Shown here piece after piece: positions 26,566 through 36,538 of a DNA stretch of 56,144 nucleotides. Position 1 is the first letter of the stretch, and each line of letters opens with the position of its first letter. Below the pieces are notes generated by a model. That model was given only the letters and a program-made list of their open reading frames with translations. It was not told where the DNA came from and made no database searches. Source of the stretch: JAGPUQ01 sp041594335 (lineage in GTDB: Bacteria; Pseudomonadota; Gammaproteobacteria; Pseudomonadales; Porticoccaceae); assembly GCA_041594335.1 (NCBI GenBank), contig JBFHML010000011.1:1-56144 (forward strand). Direction: 5' to 3'. The translations under genes were made by a program, and so were the position numbers.

Positions 26566-27339
26566 CTACAACATAAGTGCAGATAAAACGAAATCGATCA
26601 ACAGCACGGCGATGGCGCTGGCGATCACGGTCTGGGTAGTGGCCAACGCCACGCCCTCACTGGTGGGTTTGGCGCTCCAGCCGAAATAAACCGCCAACCA
26701 GCTCACGAGAAATCCGAAGACCGCCCCCTTGAGCAAACCGCCTCCGAAATCTTTGCCGAGTTCGACGGAGGCCTGCATATTTCCCCAAAATGTCAGTGGA
26801 TCGCCGCCCATCAGATAAACCGCGAAGAAGACACCACCCAAGAGTGCGGTGACATTGAACACCAGGATCAATGCCGGAACCGCAATCAGGCCGGCGAGCA
26901 ACCGCGGTTGCACGATCCGCTCCATCGGATCAATGGCCATCAGGTCCAACGCGTCGAGTTGCTCGGTCGCTTTCATCAGTCCAATCTCGGCGGTAACTGA
27001 CGTCCCGGCGCGGCCCGCAAACAGGATAGCAGTGAGAACCGGCGCCAATTCCCGAAACAACGACAGCGCCAGAACGGTGCTCACCGCGTCTCCGGCACCG
27101 AAGCGCGTAAGGGTATCGTAGGTCTGCAGCGTCAGCACCAACCCGACGAAGAAACCACAAATGACAATGATCACCAGCGAACGCACGCCGACGAAATAGA
27201 CCTGGCGGAGCAGTTCGCCTAGTTGCAGCGCGCCAAATCGCATCCGTGAGAAGGCGGTCAGTAAAAATAGGCCGGCGCGACCGAACTCCCGCACCGGTTC
27301 GGCGAACACACGATTACCGAAGCTCTGGGGGTCAGCCAT
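26566..27339 (-). CDS. mlaE: ABC transporter permease MlaE
   Basis: A 257-residue permease of the MlaE family with about five to six membrane segments. Family segments: FVGVRSLVIIVICGFFVGLVLTLQ (split over one helix), ELAPVLTAILFAGRAGTSVTAEIG, MKATEQLDALDLMAIDPMER (coupling helix to the ATPase) and the C-terminal YFGWSAKPTSEGVALATTQT. Two copies form the lipid channel in the inner membrane. It is 3 bp from mlaF. Confidence 0.96.
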   Translation of the reverse strand: MADPQSFGNRVFAEPVREFGRAGLFLLTAFSRMRFGALQLGELLRQVYFVGVRSLVIIVICGFFVGLVLTLQTYDTLTRFGAGDAVSTVLALSLFRELAPVLTAILFAGRAGTSVTAEIGLMKATEQLDALDLMAIDPMERIVQPRLLAGLIAVPALILVFNVTALLGGVFFAVYLMGGDPLTFWGNMQASVELGKDFGGGLLKGAVFGFLVSWLAVYFGWSAKPTSEGVALATTQTVIASAIAVLLIDFVLSALML

Positions 27340-27342
27340 GGC

Positions 27343-28161
27343 TTAGCGCTCCACCGCCAACAGCTCCTCGGCCAGAGGCCGCGCCGGAAAATGAAAGGGC
27401 ACGGGACCATCGGGAAGACCGTCGACGAATTGACGGACGACCGCTTGATCACTGTCCCGCAGTTGTTGCGGCGAGCCCGCCGCGGCGATGCGACCATCCG
27501 CGATAATGCAGCAGTAATCGGCAAACTCCGGAACCTCGGCGACATCGTGGGTAATCACCACACTGGTAATCCCCAGGGCCCGGTTGACTTCTCGAATCAG
27601 ACGCAGCGAGGCTCCGAGGGAAATTGGATCCAAGCCGGCAAACGGCTCATCGTAAAGGATCACCCGAGGGTCCAGCGCCATGGCGCGCGCCATGGCCACG
27701 CGCCGATTCATGCCGCCGGAAAGCTCCCTGGGGTACATCTGGGCCGCGCCACGCAAACCCACGGTTTGTAACTTCAACAGTACCAACCGCCGGATCAGCG
27801 GCTCCGGCAGGCGGGTATGCTCGCGCAACGGCAAGGCGACATTGTCAAAGCAGGTGAGATCGGTAAACAAGGCGCCATTTTGCAACAACACACCAATATT
27901 GCGGCGCAACCGGCTGAGCTCACCGCTACCGAGACGATCCACCCGAGTCTCCCCTACCCAAATCTCCCCGCTGTCAGGGCGTAGCTGGCCGGTGATGAGC
28001 TTAAGCACGGTGGTCTTGCCGCAGCCACTCGGCCCCATCACCGCGGTGACCTTGCCGGCAGGAATCTGCAGCGAAAACCCGTCAAGCACCGTGCGATTCC
28101 CTCTTTTGAGGGTTACGCCTTGGAGGCGGATGGCCACATCCGCGGCACCGTTGTCTGGCAT
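27343..28161 (-). CDS. mlaF: ABC transporter ATPase MlaF
   Basis: A 272-residue ABC ATPase that powers MlaFEDB. Walker A is GPSGCGKTTV (about 43-52), the signature is LSGGMNRRVAMARAMALDP, Walker B is VILYDEPFAGLDPI, and the H-loop is VVITHDVAEV. The MNRRVA form of the signature and the C-terminal tail (FHFPARPLAEELLAVE) are typical of MlaF. It begins the mla block, 45 bp after fumC on the same strand, so readthrough from the acnA-fumC unit is possible. Confidence 0.95.
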   Translation of the reverse strand: MPDNGAADVAIRLQGVTLKRGNRTVLDGFSLQIPAGKVTAVMGPSGCGKTTVLKLITGQLRPDSGEIWVGETRVDRLGSGELSRLRRNIGVLLQNGALFTDLTCFDNVALPLREHTRLPEPLIRRLVLLKLQTVGLRGAAQMYPRELSGGMNRRVAMARAMALDPRVILYDEPFAGLDPISLGASLRLIREVNRALGITSVVITHDVAEVPEFADYCCIIADGRIAAAGSPQQLRDSDQAVVRQFVDGLPDGPVPFHFPARPLAEELLAVER

Positions 28162-28206
28162 ATCAGCCTGTCCTGTTGGGCCAAGGGGTGAGAGACGCGA
28201 TTAGGG

Positions 28207-29604
<1,398 letters not shown>

Positions 29605-29609
29605 GAGCG

Positions 29610-32261
29610 TCAGCGCGGTGCCAGCTGGTCGAGGACGTGGTGAAGGATACCGCCAGCACGGTAGTACCGCAGCTCGTTCTCGGTATCGATCCGCAATCGC
29701 AGGGGATAGACGTCACGACGACCATCGCCGCGCTCCACCACCAGCTCGAGCGACTGCCCCGGCACCAGTTCCCCCAATCCCTCCAAGTGAAATAGCTCGC
29801 TGCCGTCCAGCATGAGCTGATCCCGCCCCACGCCTTCGGCAAATTCCAGTGGCAACACCCCCATGCCCACCAGGTTGGAGCGATGAATACGCTCAAAGCT
29901 CTCCGCAATCACCGCACGAATCCCCAGTAGCCGGGTCCCCTTGGCAGCCCAGTCGCGGCTGGAGCCCGTGCCATACTCGCGGCCGGCGATAATCACCAAG
30001 GGCGTGCCTTGCTCCGCATAACGCATCGCGGCGTCGTAAATCGGCATTGGCTCTGGATGATCCGGCAGACGGGTATAACCACCCTCCACGTCCGGTAGCA
30101 ATTCATTGCGGATACGGACGTTGGCAAAAGTGCCGCGCATCATCACTTCGTGGTTACCACGGCGCGAACCGTAGGAGTTGAACTCGGCCACCTCCACTCC
30201 CTGCTCCCGCAGATAGCGACCCGCGGGGCTATCCGGCTCGATACTGCCGGCTGGCGAGATATGGTCCGTGGTCACCGAGTCGCCGAACAGGGCAAGCAGC
30301 CGGGCACCGCGAATCGCGCCCGCCGATGGCGGCTGGTCATCGAAAAACGGCGGTCGCCGGATATAGGTGGAATCAACATCCCAGCGGTAAGTGTTCCCCA
30401 CTGGGATGTTTAACGCACGCCATTGGTCATCACCCTCGAAGACCTGTGCATACTCACGAAGGAACATGGCACGCTCCACCTGAGCGACCGCCGCGGCTAC
30501 CGCTGCGCTATCGGGCCATAAATCCGCAAGGTATACCGGCTGCCCGGAAGCGGTAACCGCAAGAGGATCTCGCGTCGGGTCAAGCCTTGTGCTACCAGCC
30601 AGCGCAAAGGCCACCACCAGCGGCGGCGAGGCCAGCCAATTAACCCGAACTCTCGGGTGAATACGACCTTCGAAGTTGCGATTGCCCGACAGCACCGCAC
30701 CGACGGTCAGGTCACCGGCGGCAATGGCCGCTTCGACATCCGGCGGCAACGGGCCCGAATTACCGATACAGGTCGTACAACCGTAACCGACCAAGTCGAA
30801 ACCCAGTTGGTCCAGGTACGACTGCAAACCCGAGCGGCGCAGATAATCGGTCACGACCTTAGACCCGGGGGCCAGCGAGGTCTTGACCCAGGGCTTGGTG
30901 CGTAACCCCAGAGCCACCGCCTTCTGCGCCACCAACCCCGCCGCCAACATGACCGCGGGGTTCGAAGTATTGGTACAAGAAGTGATGGCCGCGATGACCA
31001 AATCACCATCCTGCAGATGATGTGTCTCTGAACTACCGGCCGCGGCCACCGGTTCCGGCCGTCCACGCATCTCGATCGCTTCCCGGGTAGCCCGGCCAAT
31101 CCCAGTCAGAGGCACGCGATCCTGTGGTCTTCTCGGCCCGGCGACGGAAGCCTCCACGGTATCCAGATCCAGCTCGACCAGCTCACTGTAGCTCGGCAAC
31201 CGCCCCGGGTCCCGCCATAGACCTTGTTCCCGCGCATAGGCCTCCACCAAGGCGATCTGCGCACCCGCCCGGCCAGTGAGCTCGAGATAGTCAATCGTGT
31301 GCTGATCGATCGGAAAGAAACCACAGGTGGCGCCATACTCCGGCGCCATATTAGCGAGCGTCGCGCGATCGGCGAGCGGCAGATGCTCCAGACCCGGGCC
31401 ATGGAATTCGACAAATTTGCCGACCACGTTTTGCCGACGGAGGATCTCGGTAACAGTTAATACCAGATCGGTCGCCGTCACTCCTTCGCGCAGTCGACCG
31501 TCGAGGCGAACTCCGACCACCTCGGGGATCAACATGGAGATGGGCTGGCCGAGCATCGCTGCTTCGGCCTCAATACCACCGACCCCCCAGCCCAGCACGC
31601 CAATGCCGTTGATCATGGTGGTGTGGCTATCGGTACCCACCAAGGTATCCGGATACGCCCAGGTCAGCCCCCCGTCAGCGCGCGTCCACACGCATTGCGC
31701 GAGGTATTCGAGATTGACCTGGTGGCAGATGCCGGTACCTGGCGGGACCACCCGGAAGTTGTCGAATGCCGTCTGCCCCCAGCGCAGAAACCGATAGCGC
31801 TCACTATTGCGCTCCATTTCGATGGCCACATTGGCGCGGTAGGCCTCTGGCGAGGCATGGCGGTCCACCATCACCGAATGGTCGATCACCAGGTCCACCG
31901 GCACCAGCGGATTGACCCGCTGTGGATCACCGCCGCGCGCGCTCACCGCATCACGCATGGCGGCCAGATCTACGACCCCTGGGACACCTGTGAAATCCTG
32001 CATCAATACCCGCGCCGGCGCGAAAGCGATTTCGCGGTCACCATCCCGCGCCCCGGCCAAGGCCAGAATGTCCTCCCGAGTAACCGCAACACCGTCTTCG
32101 CAGCGCAGTAAATTTTCCAACAACACCCTGTGGGTGACCGGCAGGGCATCCAGATCCCGACCGCTGGCCGCGGCAAAACGACGCAAGCTGAAATATCGGT
32201 AGCTGTCCGAACCGACCGCCAAGGTCGCAATACAGTCGAAACTGTCCTGGGATACAGTCAT
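29610..32261 (-). CDS. acnA: Aconitate hydratase A
   Basis: An 883-residue aconitase (E. coli AcnA has 891) that isomerises citrate to isocitrate with a [4Fe-4S] cluster. Cluster Cys residues are visible in TSCTNTSNPAVMLAAG and YGCTTCIGNSGPLPP. The active-site segments VGTDSHTTMINGIGVLGWGV and YGTGSSRDWAAKGTRLLG are intact. AGGAGG sits before the ATG at 32261; the in-frame ATG 36 bp further out adds non-family residues. It heads a minus-strand run with fumC. Together with the separate NAD-isocitrate dehydrogenase, this window encodes several TCA steps. Confidence 0.96.
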   Translation of the reverse strand: MTVSQDSFDCIATLAVGSDSYRYFSLRRFAAASGRDLDALPVTHRVLLENLLRCEDGVAVTREDILALAGARDGDREIAFAPARVLMQDFTGVPGVVDLAAMRDAVSARGGDPQRVNPLVPVDLVIDHSVMVDRHASPEAYRANVAIEMERNSERYRFLRWGQTAFDNFRVVPPGTGICHQVNLEYLAQCVWTRADGGLTWAYPDTLVGTDSHTTMINGIGVLGWGVGGIEAEAAMLGQPISMLIPEVVGVRLDGRLREGVTATDLVLTVTEILRRQNVVGKFVEFHGPGLEHLPLADRATLANMAPEYGATCGFFPIDQHTIDYLELTGRAGAQIALVEAYAREQGLWRDPGRLPSYSELVELDLDTVEASVAGPRRPQDRVPLTGIGRATREAIEMRGRPEPVAAAGSSETHHLQDGDLVIAAITSCTNTSNPAVMLAAGLVAQKAVALGLRTKPWVKTSLAPGSKVVTDYLRRSGLQSYLDQLGFDLVGYGCTTCIGNSGPLPPDVEAAIAAGDLTVGAVLSGNRNFEGRIHPRVRVNWLASPPLVVAFALAGSTRLDPTRDPLAVTASGQPVYLADLWPDSAAVAAAVAQVERAMFLREYAQVFEGDDQWRALNIPVGNTYRWDVDSTYIRRPPFFDDQPPSAGAIRGARLLALFGDSVTTDHISPAGSIEPDSPAGRYLREQGVEVAEFNSYGSRRGNHEVMMRGTFANVRIRNELLPDVEGGYTRLPDHPEPMPIYDAAMRYAEQGTPLVIIAGREYGTGSSRDWAAKGTRLLGIRAVIAESFERIHRSNLVGMGVLPLEFAEGVGRDQLMLDGSELFHLEGLGELVPGQSLELVVERGDGRRDVYPLRLRIDTENELRYYRAGGILHHVLDQLAPR

Positions 32262-32407
32262 GGATTCCTCCTCTGGCCCGTGGCGCCCGGATAGCAAACT
32301 GCGGCTTCCGGGATCGGAATTCCCACCTCAGTCTATCCAAAAACAACCGCACCGCGTCAGGCCCCGGGGACTCGAGACCCGGCGGCGAGACCACCGGCAC
32401 GACCTAA

Positions 32408-32896
32408 TCAATCGTCGGCAGGGTCCAGATCGAAGTGAGAGGTATCGATGTCGACCGGAGTCACCCGGCGACGCTCATCGGCGCGCAACACATCGGCGCC
32501 TGGGGGCTCGACCGACAGATGGTCGATGTCCACGGCCACGGGCGCCGGCGCGGCGCGCTCCTCCGGGCGCAGTACATCGGCCCCCACCGGAGCCAGCGAC
32601 CAATCGTCACCCATCGGCGCGGCTGCGCCAGGCGCGGCTGCGCCGGCTACCGCTTCGCCGGCAACCGGGCGTAGTTCCACCAGCGCCCCGGCCTCAGCCA
32701 ATGCGGCTCGATAGCGTTCGGCCTCGGCAGCGGCAAGCCCCCGCCGGATAATCATCGGCCGCCCAGAGAACAGCCGCGCTACCTGGGGATCATCCAGTTG
32801 AAACAGCGCCTGTACCCGGCCACGCACCGCCCCCAACTGGCTGCCCGGCACGATATCCCCGCGAAACAGCAGATCGTATCGCTGTTGTGTGTTCAT
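32408..32896 (-). CDS. Uncharacterised protein with C-terminal repeats
   Basis: A 162-residue soluble protein of unknown function. Residues 1-75 form a compact, conserved-looking domain (QRYDLLFRGDIVPGSQL, then RLFSGRPMIIRRGLAAAEAE), of a type I have seen at the N-terminus of various uncharacterised gammaproteobacterial proteins. An Ala/Gly/Pro linker (76-96) leads to two and a half degenerate repeats of about 26-29 residues built on L-x-P-x-GADVLR-x2-ER, with the two full cores at 100-114 and 128-142 and a broken third at 149-162. No membrane segment or signal peptide is seen. It ends a six-gene operon and its start overlaps the dgkA stop by 4 bp. Confidence 0.8.
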   Translation of the reverse strand: MNTQQRYDLLFRGDIVPGSQLGAVRGRVQALFQLDDPQVARLFSGRPMIIRRGLAAAEAERYRAALAEAGALVELRPVAGEAVAGAAAPGAAAPMGDDWSLAPVGADVLRPEERAAPAPVAVDIDHLSVEPPGADVLRADERRRVTPVDIDTSHFDLDPADD

Positions 32897-33285
32897 GCCA
32901 TCCACCTCGTCCAGAGCACACCGCCCCACACCAGCACGCATAGGGCCATACTCAGCATCACCGCTGCGGATCCCTGATCCTTCGCGCGACCGGCTAGCTC
33001 ATGTCGCTCGCCGTGGAGATCCACCACGGACTCGACCGCAGAGTTCAGAAGTTCGGCGATCAACACCAAGATCATGGCGCCGAGCAACAACACCAACTCG
33101 AGTGCGGAGCCCGCCAACCAGCAAGCCAAGGGGGTGAGGATCACTGCCAACGCCAGCTCGGCACGGAACGCCTCCTCATGACGAAAACAGGCTCGCAATC
33201 CCTGCAGCGAATAGCGGCTGGCGTCGAACAGCCGACGACGCACCAGGCCGCTGCGTCGCACACCGCTCAGTCCGTCCGCCATCAA
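32893..33285 (-). CDS. dgkA: Diacylglycerol kinase DgkA
   Basis: A 130-residue integral membrane kinase with three helices that recycles diacylglycerol to phosphatidic acid. The N-terminal amphipathic part (RYSLQGLRACFRHEEAFRAE) and the signature ELLNSAVESVVDLHGERHEL with AGRAKDQGSAAV hold the catalytic Glu and metal ligands. Length fits the family (about 122). It overlaps cysE by 4 bp and the repeat protein by 4 bp. Confidence 0.95.
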   Translation of the reverse strand: MMADGLSGVRRSGLVRRRLFDASRYSLQGLRACFRHEEAFRAELALAVILTPLACWLAGSALELVLLLGAMILVLIAELLNSAVESVVDLHGERHELAGRAKDQGSAAVMLSMALCVLVWGGVLWTRWMA

Positions 33286-34031
33286 CCGACCCTCCGCGAA
33301 GCTGCCGCACCGACGATCTGCGCCGGCACACCGACCGCAGTGGCGTCCGCGGGCACCGGATCCAGCACCAAGCTGCCGGCGCCGATACGGGCGTTGGCAC
33401 CGATGTCAATCCGGCCGAGCAGCTTGGCACCAGCCGAGATCAACACGCCACTGCCCACCTGCGGGTGGCGCTCACCACCCGCACACCCGGTACCCCCGAG
33501 CGTCACGCCGTGGAGGAAAGAAACCTCGTCGCCCACCCGAGCGGTCTCGCCAATCACCAGGCCGGTAGCATGGTCGATCATGATGCCACTACCGATCACT
33601 GCAGCGGGGTGGATATCCACCCCAAAACGCTCGGAACACTGATTCTGCAAGTACAGCGCCAGCGAGTGACGGCCGCAATTCCACAGATGGTGGGCGCTGC
33701 GATGCACCTGGAGCGCATGAAACCCTTTGAAAAACAGCAGCGGCATTAGGTGGCGATCGCAAGCGGGATCGCGTTCGTAATAAGCGAGCAGGTCACGTCG
33801 GGCACTGCGCCCGATCTGGGGAGCCTCCGCCAATGTCTGTTCAAAAATCTGGCGAATGGTCAGCGCCGACACCACAGCGTTCCCGAGCTGTTCCGAGAGG
33901 TTGTAGATCAGCGCGGACTCCAACGTGGGGTGGCTGAGCAAGGCGCGATGCAAGTAACTGGCGAGTAAGGGCTCGTCTCGCACCGCTGCCTCAGCCTCCG
34001 CGCGGATATCTCGCCAGAGTCGATCTGCCAT
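33282..34031 (-). CDS. cysE: Serine acetyltransferase CysE
   Basis: A 249-residue enzyme that acetylates L-serine with acetyl-CoA, the first step of cysteine synthesis. The N-terminal helical domain (about 1-140) is followed by the left-handed beta-helix of hexapeptide repeats: FGVDIHPAAVIGSGIMIDHA, TGLVIGETARVGDEVSFLHG, VTLGGTG. The catalytic His lies in MIDHATG and FLHGVTLGGTG. The C-terminal tail is shorter than in E. coli (273 residues), so the segment that binds cysteine synthase and mediates feedback may differ. It lies 40 bp after the M15 peptidase gene. Confidence 0.94.
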   Translation of the reverse strand: MADRLWRDIRAEAEAAVRDEPLLASYLHRALLSHPTLESALIYNLSEQLGNAVVSALTIRQIFEQTLAEAPQIGRSARRDLLAYYERDPACDRHLMPLLFFKGFHALQVHRSAHHLWNCGRHSLALYLQNQCSERFGVDIHPAAVIGSGIMIDHATGLVIGETARVGDEVSFLHGVTLGGTGCAGGERHPQVGSGVLISAGAKLLGRIDIGANARIGAGSLVLDPVPADATAVGVPAQIVGAAASRRVG

Positions 34032-34071
34032 GGCGCTTACTCTCCGAAGGTTTCGCGCGGACTATGTCCCA

Positions 34072-34779
34072 TCACCCCGACCCGTGCAACGAGGGGATAG
34101 CGACATAGTTGGCGTGAATCTCTTCCAATTCGGCAAGGACGACGGTCTTAAGTTCCAATTCCGCAGTTTCGAGCACTGTGCGCAGCAGCTGTGGGGAGAG
34201 CCGACGCTGGTAATCATTCGCCAGTGGCAGAAAACTCAGATGCCAGGGTTCGTCAGCGACCGCACAGCGCCTCCCCATATAAGGACGCGTGAAACCATCG
34301 TCCGCGCCGCACCAAGTATCCAGCCAAGCCGCCAGATCGGCAAAGGGGCCTCCGGGAGCGTACTCCTCGGTTTCCAAGCGCAGACGATACCCCTCGCCCG
34401 CGGCCACTGGATCCCAGACATCGATATCCGTACCCCAGTGATGGCGCGACGCCCCCGGAAGGGCCGACCAGCGCAGAATCGCACGAACGCGATCACGCGC
34501 TGAAAGCGACGCCCAGACCAAGGGGTGCCCACACGCATCGAGCACCGCTCGTTCGCCACGCGCCTTGGCGTTCCAGATACGCAACTGACGCTCAAACGAG
34601 CGGAAGCCACTGGCCACACACAGACAGATCCCCGCTCGCGCCGCTTGTCTTCGTAAGGCCACCAACGGCTCGATCACCGCAGCATGCAGCAAGCACTCAC
34701 CGGCCTCGTCGCGCCATAACTGTAAATGCGCCTCACTGCGTCCAGTCAGGAGCTCCGCTGTCGCCTCTTCCAATCGCAT
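34072..34779 (-). CDS. M15 family (VanY/LdcB-like) D,D-carboxypeptidase
   Basis: A 235-residue zinc peptidase of the M15B type. The metal-site motifs are present in order: VASGFRSFERQLRIWNAKA, GASRHHWGTDIDVWDP (SxHxxGxxxD, giving His and Asp ligands) and EPWHLSFLP (catalytic Glu and third His). Such enzymes trim D-Ala or similar residues from peptidoglycan peptides. No signal peptide or membrane anchor is visible at the N-terminus (MRLEEATAELLTGRSEAHL). It may therefore act on recycled muropeptides in the cytoplasm or leave by another route. It sits between slyX and cysE in one operon. Confidence 0.85.
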   Translation of the reverse strand: MRLEEATAELLTGRSEAHLQLWRDEAGECLLHAAVIEPLVALRRQAARAGICLCVASGFRSFERQLRIWNAKARGERAVLDACGHPLVWASLSARDRVRAILRWSALPGASRHHWGTDIDVWDPVAAGEGYRLRLETEEYAPGGPFADLAAWLDTWCGADDGFTRPYMGRRCAVADEPWHLSFLPLANDYQRRLSPQLLRTVLETAELELKTVVLAELEEIHANYVAIPSLHGSG

Positions 34780-34803
34780 GCGCCGACCTACCTCACGCCC
34801 AAA

Positions 34804-35019
34804 TCAATAGTGTGGTGGCGGTTCCGTGGCGGGATCGGGAAGGGACGCCGTCAGCTCCTCCAAGCGCACGGCCAAGCGTCGGCATTGCAGCTCCAGCGCC
34901 TCAATGCGCCGCCGTTGCGCGCAGACCTCGTCCTCTAGTACGCGGATAGCATCCTCCTGAAAGGAAATACGCACTTCCAGGTCCACCCGCGCGGCATCAC
35001 TTGTCAATATCCACCTCAC
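34804..35019 (-). CDS. slyX: SlyX-like protein
   Basis: A 71-residue coiled-coil protein. The heptad region VDLEVRISFQEDAIRVLEDE, then RRRIEALELQCRRLAVRLEE, and the characteristic ending EPPPHY place it in the SlyX family, whose role is unknown. The start is GTG at 35019 or TTG at 35007, both just inside the end of the upstream lipoprotein gene. The overlap implies coupling. Confidence 0.85.
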   Translation of the reverse strand: MRWILTSDAARVDLEVRISFQEDAIRVLEDEVCAQRRRIEALELQCRRLAVRLEELTASLPDPATEPPPHY

Positions 35020-35470
35020 CGCTATCGTGCAAGACTATCGGCATCCAATGCCAGGGACGCCGCAGACGGACTTCAACACGGTATTGGCGCGGCCCTGGCG
35101 CGACCGGTCCCGCCATCAGCTTAAGCCCTCCGAACAGGTTGGCCTTTGTCTCAATACCCACCTGCGTCGCCGAGCCGGGAGCCAGCGGCGCCAAGGCACC
35201 GGTAAAGCCCTCGGCCACCAAGGTCTCATCGACACGCAAGCGACAAGTCATACCGGACACCTGTAGCGTGCGCGGCCCCGGATTGGCGATACGGACGGTG
35301 ACCAGGTAATGGGTCTCGCCCCCATCCCTACCCAGCTGGCGAATACTGACCAATTGGGCCGATGGCGTTGACGCCGCCTCTCCCGGCCACCCAGCACAAG
35401 CCGAGAGCAAACTGGATGCCGCTAATGCCAGACAACACTGTAGCAAGCGTTGCGGCCTGCTCGCTCCCAT
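34997..35470 (-). CDS. Predicted lipoprotein with LEA14/WHy-like domain
   Basis: A 157-residue protein with a signal peptide ending in lipobox LLSAC. A single beta-sandwich domain follows (HYLVTVRIANPGPRTLQVSG, then a CRLRVDETLVAEGFTG strand pair and APGSATQVGIETKAN), in the pattern of water-stress/hypersensitive-response (LEA type 2) domains. GGAGG lies five bases before ATG 35470; an earlier in-frame start would bury the signal peptide behind 21 basic residues. It probably heads the six-gene operon running to the repeat protein. No specific function is known to me. Confidence 0.75.
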   Translation of the reverse strand: MGASRPQRLLQCCLALAASSLLSACAGWPGEAASTPSAQLVSIRQLGRDGGETHYLVTVRIANPGPRTLQVSGMTCRLRVDETLVAEGFTGALAPLAPGSATQVGIETKANLFGGLKLMAGPVAPGPRQYRVEVRLRRPWHWMPIVLHDSGEVDIDK

Positions 35471-35575
35471 CCGTCCTCCGGACGCGACCGGCACTCGCCA
35501 GCCCTGCCGACCCTCAGTTACCATCGCTCGCACCCTGGCTTTCCACGCAGCGTCAACGGCCGCACTCCCCCAGTC

Positions 35576-35603
35576 GTTGAACTTCGATCAGGCGCCCCCA
35601 TCT
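35576..35603 (+). promoter_or_regulatory. Sigma-32 (heat-shock) promoter of htpX
   Basis: GTTGAA at 35576-35581 and CCCCATCT at 35596-35603 are 14 bp apart. This matches the heat-shock consensus (CTTGAA-N13-15-CCCCATnT) with one mismatch in the -35. The start point would be about 35 bp before the htpX ATG. HtpX is a known heat-shock/envelope-stress protease, which supports the reading. Confidence 0.85.
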
Positions 35604-35644
35604 TATCGACAGCCATGGGCTGACACCACACGGAGATCCGAGAA

Positions 35645-36538
35645 ATGCTGAGAATCGCGCTGTTTCTGGCCACCAACATCGCCGTATTGGTGCTGGTCAG
35701 CCTGATCTTCCAGGGCCTGGGACTGGAGCAATATCTGGCCAACCAGGGCGTCTACACCAATCTCACCGCACTCCTAGTGTTCTGTGCCTTGTTCGGGTTT
35801 CTGGGCTCGTTCGTCTCACTACTCCTCTCCAAACCCATGGCCAAGATGAGCACTCGGACCCAGATCATCGATACACCGGCAGACGCCGCCCAACGCTGGC
35901 TGCTCGACACCGTTGGCGAACTGGCCCGAAAGGCAGAGATCGGCATGCCCGAAGTAGGGGTATTCCCCGCGCGCCAGGCAAACGCCTTCGCCACCGGCTG
36001 GAACAAAAACAATGCCTTGGTCGCGGTCAGCTCCGGGCTGCTGGAGCGCTTCGATCGCGACGAGGCGCGTGCGGTTCTGGCCCACGAAATCGGCCATGTC
36101 GCCAATGGCGATATGGTCACGCTGTCGCTCGTCCAGGGCGTGTTGAACACGTTCGTGCTCTTCCTCGCGCGAGTGCTGGGCTCGGTAATTGATCGCGTGG
36201 TATTTAGAAACGAACGCGGTCACGGCATTGGCTATTTCTTCATTGTCATGGCCCTACAGGTGATACTGGGCATTCTCGCCAGCATCGTCGTCATGGCCTT
36301 TTCGCGCTGGCGGGAATTTCGCGCGGACGCCGCTGGCGCCCGACTCACTAGCCGTGGCGCCATGATCGCCGCCTTGGAGAAGCTCCAACGCGAAACCCAG
36401 GCTCACCTCTCCAGCGAACTGCCAGACTCGCTCACCGCCTTTGGCATCTCCGGGGGCTGGAAAGAACGGGCATCCAAGCTGTTTATGACCCACCCCCCAC
36501 TGGAACAACGCATTGAGGCATTACGCCGTGGCGGCTAA
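35645..36538 (+). CDS. htpX: Membrane zinc protease HtpX
   Basis: A 297-residue inner-membrane M48 metalloprotease that degrades misfolded membrane proteins. Two N-terminal helices (LRIALFLATNIAVLVLVSLI, then LTALLVFCALFGFLGSFVSL) precede the catalytic motif HEIGH (147-151). Two further hydrophobic segments follow, and EFRADAAGA carries the third zinc ligand. Length fits the family (293 in E. coli). It lies directly behind a sigma-32 promoter. Its last 11 bp overlap the probable GTG start of the Rieske protein. Confidence 0.97.
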   Translation: MLRIALFLATNIAVLVLVSLIFQGLGLEQYLANQGVYTNLTALLVFCALFGFLGSFVSLLLSKPMAKMSTRTQIIDTPADAAQRWLLDTVGELARKAEIGMPEVGVFPARQANAFATGWNKNNALVAVSSGLLERFDRDEARAVLAHEIGHVANGDMVTLSLVQGVLNTFVLFLARVLGSVIDRVVFRNERGHGIGYFFIVMALQVILGILASIVVMAFSRWREFRADAAGARLTSRGAMIAALEKLQRETQAHLSSELPDSLTAFGISGGWKERASKLFMTHPPLEQRIEALRRGG

